The notes under the pieces: model-generated | Told to the model about the DNA's origin: nothing | Database searches by the model: none | What the model saw: only the letters and a program-made list of their open reading frames with translations | Part shown: one piece after another, positions 1 through 4,151 of the stretch | Position numbering within the stretch: position 1 is the stretch's first letter | How the letters are laid out: each line of letters opens with the position of its first letter | Made by a program: the position numbers and the translations under genes | NCBI GenBank assembly: GCA_021767845.1 | Contig: JAASSQ010000154.1 | Coordinates: 1 to 6,955 of the forward strand | From: Roseovarius sp. | GTDB lineage: Bacteria; Pseudomonadota; Alphaproteobacteria; Rhodobacterales; Rhodobacteraceae | Direction: 5' to 3' | DNA length: 6,955 nucleotides

Positions 1-149
1 CCCGCCTCACCTCCGAGGCCGCCGACGTGCTCTTCCACCTGCTCGTCATGCTGCACGCGCGCGGCGTGCCCCTCTCCGACGTGATGGAGGAACTCGCCCG
101 CCGCCAATCCCGCTCCGGCCTTCAGGAAAAAGCGTCGCGCCCGACATGA
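1..149 (+). CDS. hisE: Phosphoribosyl-ATP pyrophosphatase (HisE), 3' end only
   Basis: This is the last 48 residues of an open frame entering from the left edge, read from base 3 and ending at TGA 147-149. HisE hydrolyses phosphoribosyl-ATP to phosphoribosyl-AMP and pyrophosphate, the second step of histidine synthesis, in the cytoplasm. The visible part has the C-terminal HisE pattern: an acidic helix LTSEAADVLFHLLVMLHARG, a second helix (VPLSDVMEELARR), then the family's closing SGLQEKASR motif. E and D residues of the EAADVLFH segment belong to the metal-binding all-alpha NTP pyrophosphatase core; the N-terminal half lies outside the window. The stop overlaps the next start (ATGA), so the two genes are probably translationally coupled. 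The identity rests on motif recognition and is quite secure for such a short piece. Confidence 0.85.
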   Translation, partial: RLTSEAADVLFHLLVMLHARGVPLSDVMEELARRQSRSGLQEKASRPT

Positions 150-436
150 TCCGCCACATCGTCTTCTTCAACGCCCGCAACCCGGACGATCTCGACCGCA
201 TCCGCGACGGGCTTGAAACCCTCGCCGGCATCCCCCACGCCCGCCATTTCGAGGTGGGCCGCAACCTCCATGCCGACCGCCTGACCGGGGCCGAGGTCGA
301 TTTCGTCGTCTATGCCGAGTTCGACAGCGAGGCCGATCTCGCCGCCTACAAGGCCCACCCACTCTATCAACGCGCGATCGACAGGGTGAAACCGCTGCGC
401 GACATGCGCATCGCCGCCGACATCGAAAGCGGCTGA
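146..436 (+). CDS. Dabb-fold (stress-responsive alpha/beta-barrel) family protein
   Basis: A 96-residue protein whose ATG overlaps the hisE stop by 4 nt. It begins MIRHIVFF, the typical first strand of Dabb proteins (ferredoxin-like dimeric alpha/beta barrels). A helix follows (DDLDRIRDGLETLAGI, about 14-29), then a strand with FEVGRNLH, then VDFVVYAEFDSEADLAAY and a closing AHPLYQRAIDRVKPL segment (about 71-85); this YxxHPLH-like stretch is the family's most recognisable part. Length is normal for a single-domain Dabb protein. Family members include plant stress proteins and small enzymes or ligand-binding dimers; the substrate cannot be told from this sequence. There is no signal peptide or membrane segment, so it should be cytoplasmic. 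Overlap with hisE implies co-transcription, but a role in histidine synthesis does not follow from that. The fold is fairly certain and the function unknown. Confidence 0.8.
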   Translation: MIRHIVFFNARNPDDLDRIRDGLETLAGIPHARHFEVGRNLHADRLTGAEVDFVVYAEFDSEADLAAYKAHPLYQRAIDRVKPLRDMRIAADIESG

Positions 437-470
437 CCCGTTCTCCTGTTCGAAAATATCCCGGGGGAGT

Positions 471-506
471 CGCGGCCCAACGGGCCGCGGCGGGGGCAGC
501 GCCCCC
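471..506. terminator. Tandem hairpins between convergent genes, probable bidirectional terminator
   Basis: Two perfect inverted repeats lie back to back between the convergent Dabb and CoA-binding genes. The first is CGCGGCCC (471-478), loop AAC, GGGCCGCG (482-489). The second is GGGGGC (492-497), loop AGC, GCCCCC (501-506). No long T-tract follows on either strand, so this is not a textbook intrinsic terminator, though strong GC hairpins commonly sit at gene ends in high-GC genomes. The flank TTCGAAAATATCCCGGGGGAG (ending 469) is AT-rich just before the hairpins. Position between convergent stops supports a termination or 3'-end protection role. Confidence 0.5.
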
Positions 507-513
507 TGCCCGC

Positions 514-987
514 CTAGAGTTTCGAGGAAATCACCCCGGTATTGAACCCGCCCATCCGCAACTCGCCGAACAGGCGTTGATACTCGATCTTCGGGCAGCG
601 GTTCATCACCACGTCCACCCCGCGCGCCCGCGCGGCCTCGGCGGCGGCCTCGTTCACGACGCCGATCTGCATCCAGACGGTCTGCAAGCCGGGAAACCTG
701 TCCAGCGCCTCGTCCACGATGGGCGGCACGTGCTCGGGGCGGCGGAAGATGTCCACCATGTCCACCCCGTCCTCTATCTCGCCCAGGCTGGCCACGACCC
801 GCGCCCCGAACACCTCCTTGCCCGCGTGGCCCGGGTTGACAGGCACCACCTCGAACCCCTTGAGGCCCAGGTAACGCGCCACGTAATAGCTGGGCCGCAC
901 CGGGTTCATCGACATGCCGACCACCGCGATCCGCCTGGTGCGGGTCAGGATGTCGCGCAGAAAGGCATCTGTGTAGTCCTCGCTCAT
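514..987 (-). CDS. CoA-binding protein, YccU-like (CoA_binding_2)
   Basis: A 157-residue protein with the CoA-binding Rossmann-like fold related to the nucleotide-binding domain of succinyl-CoA synthetase alpha. Visible motifs: the phosphate-binding strand and turn IAVVGMSMNPVRPSYYVARYL (about 20-40), PVNPGHAGKEVFG (49-61), VDMVDIFRRPEHV (75-87), VWMQIGV (104-110), and the C-terminal VVMNRCPKIEY (127-136), all typical of YccU/CoA-binding proteins at usual family length. Stand-alone members bind CoA or nucleotides but have no agreed catalytic role. The ATG at 987 is preferred because AGGA lies 8 nt upstream and the fold starts soon after; an in-frame ATG at 996 would add MTR. The frame stays open upstream to 1104, but that part runs through a terminator and lacks family similarity. 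Only about 30 nt separate the terminator T-tract from this start, so the gene could be controlled by it. Confidence 0.85.
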   Translation of the reverse strand: MSEDYTDAFLRDILTRTRRIAVVGMSMNPVRPSYYVARYLGLKGFEVVPVNPGHAGKEVFGARVVASLGEIEDGVDMVDIFRRPEHVPPIVDEALDRFPGLQTVWMQIGVVNEAAAEAARARGVDVVMNRCPKIEYQRLFGELRMGGFNTGVISSKL

Positions 988-1017
988 GCGCGTCATCCTA
1001 TCCCGGCCGCGCGCAAG

Positions 1018-1046
1018 AAAAAAGCGCCCAAGGAAACCTTGGGCGC
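1018..1046 (-). terminator. Intrinsic (rho-independent) terminator
   Basis: On the minus strand, GCGCCCAAGG (1046-1037), loop TTT, CCTTGGGCGC (1033-1024) form a perfect 10-bp stem followed directly by six T (1023-1018). This is the only classic hairpin-plus-T-tract terminator in the window. It points leftward, 142 bp after the zinc-ribbon gene stop and about 30 bp before the CoA-binding gene start. It therefore ends the rlmB/zinc-ribbon transcript, a small RNA starting in the gap, or an attenuated leader. Confidence 0.85.
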
Positions 1047-1107
1047 CAGTCACGGAACGAGGGACAGTGAAGCGAAACGCCGATGTTCCGTATCGACGCT
1101 TCACTGG
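1018..1107 (-). ncRNA. Candidate structured RNA: pseudoknot-capable leader ending in an intrinsic terminator
   Basis: Read on the minus strand, a perfect 10-bp stem pairs CAGTGAAGCG (1106-1097) with CGCTTCACTG (1074-1065) around a 22-nt loop. Inside the loop, ACGGAAC (1091-1085) is complementary over 7 nt to GTTCCGT (1058-1052), downstream of the stem, giving an H-type pseudoknot or a mutually exclusive second hairpin. CCAGT at the 5' end (1107-1103) can also pair with ACTGG (1050-1046), directly before the terminator hairpin. The RNA would end at the T-tract at 1018-1023. AT-rich TAGATAAT (1115-1108) and TTATAT (1136-1131) on the minus strand could be -10 elements, but no good -35 is seen. 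Three roles are possible: a free small RNA, the 3' end of the rlmB operon, or an attenuator of the CoA-binding gene. I recognise no known RNA family. Confidence 0.45.
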
Positions 1108-1188
1108 ATTATCTAGGATCGTGCGCGCCGATATAAAGGGCGCGCGCCGGGCATGTGATCACATTCCCGCGACCGCGCGCATACCGCC

Positions 1189-1527
1189 TCAGTCGAAGAT
1201 ATCCTCGACCACGTCCCAGATCTCGCTGAACACCTTGCGCGTCAGCGATTTCCGCCGCTTTTTCCTGCGTGGCCGACAGGCGCGCTCGCCCAGGGCGTGG
1301 CGGCGCTCTTCCTCCCAGTCCACCTGCACCTTGCGCCGCCTGTTCCGCGGCACGGGCGCCGACGCCGGGATACCCGGCTTGCGGGGCTTGTCGCGCGGCT
1401 GCGGCATCGCCTTCATCTCGTGCAGCGGGGCACCGCAGGCCGAACAGGTCAATTCATGCCGTCCCCGGTCCAGCACCAGCGCCGCGCGGGTGCCGCAATA
1501 ATTGCAAGTGGCGATCTTGTGGGCCAT
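1189..1527 (-). CDS. Small zinc-ribbon protein, function unknown
   Basis: A 112-residue protein. The N-terminus holds a zinc ribbon with two CxxC knuckles, C8-x2-C11 and C28-x2-C31 (CNYC and CSAC), each followed by G as in rubredoxin-like knuckles. A basic, proline-rich linker (about 44-67, then RRKKRRKS around 87-94) and an acidic, hydrophobic C-terminus (SEIWDVVEDIFD) follow. The basic stretch suggests contact with nucleic acid or the ribosome, but this is inference. The ATG at 1527 has GAGGGG 5 nt upstream. It starts only 15 bp after the rlmB stop on the same strand, so the two are probably one operon, which again hints at RNA-related work. There is no membrane segment. Reading frame and zinc ribbon are well supported; I do not recognise a named family. 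Confidence 0.75.
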   Translation of the reverse strand: MAHKIATCNYCGTRAALVLDRGRHELTCSACGAPLHEMKAMPQPRDKPRKPGIPASAPVPRNRRRKVQVDWEEERRHALGERACRPRRKKRRKSLTRKVFSEIWDVVEDIFD

Positions 1528-1542
1528 GTCCCCTCGGAAATC

Positions 1543-2331
1543 CTAATGCGCTCTGGAGGCATATAGGGCGACCGCCGCAGCGTTGGAGACGTTGAGCGAC
1601 CCGAAATCCCCGGAAAACCCGATCTTCACCAACTGGTCGCAGGTCTCGCGGGTCTTTTCACGCAGGCCCGGCCCCTCGGCGCCCAGCACCAGCGCGACGG
1701 GCTGATCTCGCCGGCCCTCCATCGCGGCCTCGATGGTCTCTTTGGCCTCGCCCGCCAGCCCCAGGACCGCGTAGCCCATGTCCTTCAGCGCCTCCATCGC
1801 GCGCGCCAGGTTCGGGACACGCAGGTATGGCTGGCGCTCCAGCGCACCGCTGGCGGTCTTGGCCAGGGCGCCGGTTTCGGGGGCGGAATGGCGATGCGGC
1901 GCGATCACCGCACAGGCCCCGAACACCTCGGCCGAGCGCAGGATCGCACCCACGTTGTGCGGGTCGGTCACCCGGTCCAGCAGCACCACGCGCGGCGCCC
2001 CGGCGCCAGGCGGCGCAGCGCAGACCTCCTCCAGCTTGCCCCAATCCAGCGGCCTGACCTCCAGCGCCGCGCCCTGGTGCACCGATTGCGGATCGAGCGG
2101 CGCGGGAAACTTGCGCGGGTCGGCCATCTCGGGCGCGATCCCGCCCGCCGCGATCGCCTCGCCCAGCCGGTCGGCGGCGTTCTTGGTCACGATCAGCCGC
2201 AGCTTTTCCCGCGCGGGGTTGTGCAGCGCATCGCGCACCGCGTGCAGCCCGAACAGCCACACGGTTTCCGCTCCGGCAGCCTTTTTCGCCTGCTCTTTCT
2301 CGATCACCCAACGGGGTTTTTTCGTGGCCAT
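1543..2331 (-). CDS. rlmB: 23S rRNA (guanosine-2'-O-)-methyltransferase RlmB, SPOUT/TrmH family
   Basis: A 262-residue SAM-dependent methyltransferase. RlmB methylates the 2'-OH of G2251 (E. coli numbering) in the 23S rRNA P-loop. A substrate-binding domain (about 24-95, starting WLFGLHAVRDAL) precedes the SpoU/TrmH knot domain (about 114-256). All three SPOUT motifs are visible: motif 1 LDRVTDPHNVGAILRSAEV with N126 and catalytic-type R132, motif 2 LVLGAEGPGLR (214-224), and motif 3 SLNVSNAAAVALY (245-257), which forms the knot that binds SAM. The N-terminal basic tail (MATKKPRWVIEKEQAKKA) is short. The ATG at 2331 is chosen because AAGGGA lies 5 nt upstream; the frame extends to 2385 without a comparable site. 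It is divergent from tRNA-Tyr and followed by the zinc-ribbon gene. RlmB rather than a tRNA TrmH is favoured by the N-terminal domain and overall similarity to E. coli RlmB. Confidence 0.9.
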   Translation of the reverse strand: MATKKPRWVIEKEQAKKAAGAETVWLFGLHAVRDALHNPAREKLRLIVTKNAADRLGEAIAAGGIAPEMADPRKFPAPLDPQSVHQGAALEVRPLDWGKLEEVCAAPPGAGAPRVVLLDRVTDPHNVGAILRSAEVFGACAVIAPHRHSAPETGALAKTASGALERQPYLRVPNLARAMEALKDMGYAVLGLAGEAKETIEAAMEGRRDQPVALVLGAEGPGLREKTRETCDQLVKIGFSGDFGSLNVSNAAAVALYASRAH

Positions 2332-2397
2332 GCGCGTCCCTTTCAGCAGCGCGGCGACAATGCGGGCGCGTCCCGCGCTCTGCAAGCGATTTTCCGG

Positions 2398-2426
2398 TTG
2401 ACGCTGCAGGGCCGCTTTTCTACATA
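2398..2426 (+). promoter_or_regulatory. Sigma-70-type promoter of tRNA-Tyr
   Basis: A -35 TTGACG (2398-2403) and a -10 TACATA (2421-2426) are separated by exactly 17 bp and point to the tRNA gene, whose first base is 34 nt beyond the -10. This is the best housekeeping promoter in the window. A start near 2433 would give a 5' leader of about 28 nt for RNase P to remove. Confidence 0.75.
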
Positions 2427-2460
2427 CGCCCCCACGCCCGGCGCTTCGGCTCCGGGTCGT

Positions 2461-2544
2461 GGGCGACAGGCCGCAAGGTGTGGCAGGGGACTGTAACTCC
2501 CTCGCGGAGACGCATGCTAGGTTCGATTCCTAGGTCGCCCACCA
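2461..2544 (+). tRNA. tRNA-Tyr (anticodon GUA), long variable arm, encoded CCA
   Basis: An 84-nt type II tRNA. Acceptor GGGCGAC (2461-2467) pairs fully with GTCGCCC (2534-2540); the discriminator is A2541 and CCA is encoded (2542-2544). The anticodon stem GGGGA/TCCCT (2486-2490/2498-2502, one G-T pair) encloses CTGTAAC, with anticodon GTA at 2493-2495. The long variable arm has a GCG/CGC stem with GAGA loop (2504-2513). The T arm is CTAGG/CCTAG around TTCGATT (2517-2533). The D arm is GCCG/TGGC with loop CAAGGTG (2470-2484). G1-C72, A73, a GUA anticodon and a long variable arm are the bacterial TyrRS identity features. Odd points: position 8 is A (2468) rather than U, and the first D-loop base (position 14) is C rather than A. 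The gene is preceded by a good promoter. Confidence 0.93.
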
Positions 2545-2605
2545 TCGCTCCCCCATCAGGTTCAGTGTGACAGGTCGTCTGGCGCAGCACGGCTCGAGCT
2601 TCCTG

Positions 2606-3346
2606 TCAGCCGCCCGCTACCGCCACGCCCGACAGGCGCAGCAACGCCATCGTCGCACTCGACACCGCCAGCGCCCAGCCGAACGAGGTCAGCGTGCCGA
2701 TGATGACATATTCGCTCGCTCGCTGTTCCTTGGTCGCCTCGAATCGCAGCAGCGACTTGGCCGCGATCAGGAAGCCGATCCCCGACGGCTCGCCGATCAG
2801 CACCAGCAGGAAGATCACCGCGCGTTCCAGCTGCCCGATCCTCTGCCCCGCCTTCGGCAATCCCTGGTCCTTGAAATCCTGCGCGTAGGGGGCGGTGACC
2901 ATCCCCACGGCATGGCCGCCCGCGATCACCGTCAGCACGAATCCCGACAGCAGCAGGGCGGGCGCAACCGTCGCCCCGGCCCAGGGGGCCCAAAGCCCGG
3001 CCGACACGGCCCCCGGCCAGTAAAGCGCCGCAGCCGCAAGGCTGACCAGATGCGCCGCCTGGTCGGTGGCGAAGGCGGCGAACCGCGTTCGCATCCCCAC
3101 CGGCAGCCCCCATGTCTTGACCGCGTCGATGACCAGATGGGCGCTCGCGACCGCCAGCGCCGGCGCCCACGCCCCGCCCAGCGCCACGAGGTTCAACGCC
3201 GCCACGACCGCAATATGCAGCGTGAACACGCCGACATGGCGCTTGCGCGCGACCATCCAGTCGGACTGGAAAACGAAATCCGCCAGCACATGCGCCAGCA
3301 GCAGCGCCGCGAAGGTTTCGATCATCGGTGCGCTTGGCGCAATCAT
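2606..3346 (-). CDS. DUF3307 family integral membrane protein
   Basis: A 246-residue, very hydrophobic protein with several membrane segments (roughly 9-27, 41-58, 61-78, 97-111, 126-146, 176-197 and 214-236), so it sits in the inner membrane. The start LLLAHVLADFVFQSDWMV (H19, D23, Q27, D29) is the DUF3307 signature. Other polar residues buried in or beside helices are AHLVIDAVK (H70, D74, K77), DQAAH (D95, H99) and the C-terminal GQLERAVIF (E174, R175), AKSLLRFE (K197, R201) and SEYVIIGTLTSFG (212-223). Conserved H, D and E in membrane helices suggest a membrane-embedded enzyme or metal site, but no activity is established. The ATG at 3346 has GGAAAGG about 9 nt upstream; the ATG at 3325 (MIETF) has no visible site. 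It lies 31 bp after satD on the same strand. The frame continues upstream to 3946, but that part is a shadow of satD. Confidence 0.82.
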   Translation of the reverse strand: MIAPSAPMIETFAALLLAHVLADFVFQSDWMVARKRHVGVFTLHIAVVAALNLVALGGAWAPALAVASAHLVIDAVKTWGLPVGMRTRFAAFATDQAAHLVSLAAAALYWPGAVSAGLWAPWAGATVAPALLLSGFVLTVIAGGHAVGMVTAPYAQDFKDQGLPKAGQRIGQLERAVIFLLVLIGEPSGIGFLIAAKSLLRFEATKEQRASEYVIIGTLTSFGWALAVSSATMALLRLSGVAVAGG

Positions 3347-3371
3347 TCCGGCTTGCCTTTCCCAAAAGAAA

Positions 3372-3385
3372 GCAAATTCACTTGC
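3372..3385. promoter_or_regulatory. Candidate operator before the DUF3307 gene (GCAAGTGA dyad)
   Basis: On the minus strand the sequence GCAAGTGAATTTGC forms an imperfect dyad overlapping the last codons and stop of satD and ending 26 bp before the DUF3307 start. Its 8-bp core GCAAGTGA is identical to that in the dyad at the satD promoter (4020-4013 on the minus strand). A further GCAAG lies at 3357-3353, next to the start. The shared core suggests one regulator sees both genes. Confidence 0.4.
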
Positions 3386-3998
3386 GCAACCCTTCGCCGG
3401 TGCCCTCCAGCGCCTCCAGCGCCGCCGCGATCGCCGGGAAACCCGCCGCCCAGGCGGCCTGGTCCACCGCCTGCCGCGAAATCCCCAGCCGCTCGGCCGC
3501 CTCGGCCCTTGTGCCCGCCTCGGGCGGCAGCAGTTCGGCCACCGCGCGGGCCTGCGCCTGCGTCCAGCCCTGCGCGAGATGGTCGGCCAGCCGCGCCGCC
3601 GCGGCCGCCGCACCGCCCGCCGAATCGTCAAGATGCCGCGCGGCGGGCAGGCTGTCCAGCAACCGGCCCGATGCGGTGAAGGCCGCGCCATGCGCTGCGT
3701 TCGGATCACGCCCCGGCATCTGCCCCGCCCCGGTGGCCAGCGCCACGCGCGTGGCGCGCGCCTTGTCCAGCCGCCGGACGCAGGCCCGAAGGTAAAGCGC
3801 CGCGCGCAGGCCCAGCGCGGGCGCGTCGAACGCCATCTGCCACCCGTCCCCGCCCCGCCGGGCAAAGCCCGCCACGCGCACACCCGGCCAGCCTGCCACC
3901 GCCTCGGCACCGGCGCCCAGCGCCTCCAGCGTGGCATCCAGCTCATCCGCGCCCAGATCGCCCGAGGCCACGATATCGCCTGTCAGAACCGCAAACAT
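3378..3998 (-). CDS. satD: SatD family protein: cyclase-like domain plus C-terminal helix-turn-helix
   Basis: A 206-residue protein starting MFAVLTGDIVASGDL, the SatD signature (named after the Streptococcus mutans sat acid-tolerance operon). The first 115 residues read like a compact class III nucleotidyl-cyclase domain: TGDIVAS (D8) for the first metal-binding motif, GGDGWQMAF (D51, 43 residues later, as in true cyclases), then RVALATGAG (84-92) and AFTASGRLL (106-114), where R112 matches the transition-state Arg but T108 replaces Asn. Residues about 145-190 form a DNA-binding-like helix-turn-helix (AEAAERLGISRQAVDQA). It is thus possibly a ligand-sensing or autoregulatory DNA-binding protein. 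No Shine-Dalgarno sequence precedes ATG 3998, and a candidate -10 ends 8 bp before it, so the mRNA may be leaderless. Family assignment is good; the cyclase relation and regulatory role are inferences. Confidence 0.8.
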   Translation of the reverse strand: MFAVLTGDIVASGDLGADELDATLEALGAGAEAVAGWPGVRVAGFARRGGDGWQMAFDAPALGLRAALYLRACVRRLDKARATRVALATGAGQMPGRDPNAAHGAAFTASGRLLDSLPAARHLDDSAGGAAAAAARLADHLAQGWTQAQARAVAELLPPEAGTRAEAAERLGISRQAVDQAAWAAGFPAIAAALEALEGTGEGLRK

Positions 3999-4002
3999 GG
4001 CC

Positions 4003-4049
4003 GCAAGCCATATCACTTGCAATGACGAAAAGCAAGTTTTTTCGCTTGC
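4003..4049. promoter_or_regulatory. Paired GCAAG-N8-CTTGC operator dyads over the satD promoter
   Basis: Two perfect dyads of the same form lie just upstream of satD: GCAAG-N8-CTTGC at 4003-4020 and again at 4032-4049, centres 29 bp apart. A candidate minus-strand promoter, TTGCTT (4035-4030), 17 bp, TATGGC (4012-4007), lies within them, so each dyad covers one promoter element. This geometry fits repression. The -10 match is weak, so the promoter part is less certain than the repeats. Confidence 0.55.
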
Positions 4050-4109
4050 GCTCCGTGCCAATTGCCCCGCACCCCCGCATCCCCTCTTCTGCCCGTGCCG
4101 CATCGCCCC

Positions 4110-4115
4110 TATACT
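4110..4115 (+). promoter_or_regulatory. Possible -10 element for the GT-A-like gene
   Basis: TATACT at 4110-4115 is a near-consensus -10 hexamer, 36 bp before the ATG at 4152. The expected -35 position (4087-4092, TTCTGC) matches poorly. If used, transcription would start near 4122 and diverge from satD without overlapping its operators. Confidence 0.4.
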
Positions 4116-4151
4116 CCGGCCCAAGGCAACCGGGCAGAGTTCGAGTCAGTG

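Noticed and set aside
988..1104. Longer start for the CoA-binding protein at 1104
   Set aside because: The extra 39 residues would be encoded across a perfect intrinsic terminator and do not match the family; AGGA precedes the ATG at 987.
577..1116. 179-codon plus-strand frame opposite the CoA-binding gene
   Set aside because: It mirrors a well-supported gene on the other strand, is His/Arg/Pro-rich in the manner of antisense frames in GC-rich DNA, and runs through the terminator hairpin.
1153..1164. CRP or FNR site
   Set aside because: CRP sites need TGTGA-N6-TCACA and FNR sites TTGAT-N4-ATCAA; this palindrome has no spacer between its halves.
2459..2542. tRNA acceptor register shifted 2 nt (GTGGGCG with CGCCCAC)
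   Set aside because: The pairing does extend by two bases, but that register leaves no discriminator plus CCA; starting at 2461 gives the encoded CCA.
2461..2544. tRNA-Tyr as an integration site for a mobile element
   Set aside because: No integrase gene and no repeat of the tRNA 3' end is present in the window.
2568..2608. Inverted repeat TGACAGG/CCTGTCA between tRNA-Tyr and DUF3307 as a terminator
   Set aside because: Only 7 bp with a 27-nt loop and no T-tract; too weak to call.
3347..3946. Upstream extension of the DUF3307 frame giving a 446-residue protein
   Set aside because: The added 200 residues are Arg/Trp/Pro-rich and lie in another frame of satD; DUF3307 similarity begins only after 3346.
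3066..4025. Long plus-strand frames across satD and DUF3307 (e.g. 319 codons)
   Set aside because: Arg/Pro/Gly-rich shadow translations; the minus-strand frames carry recognisable family motifs.
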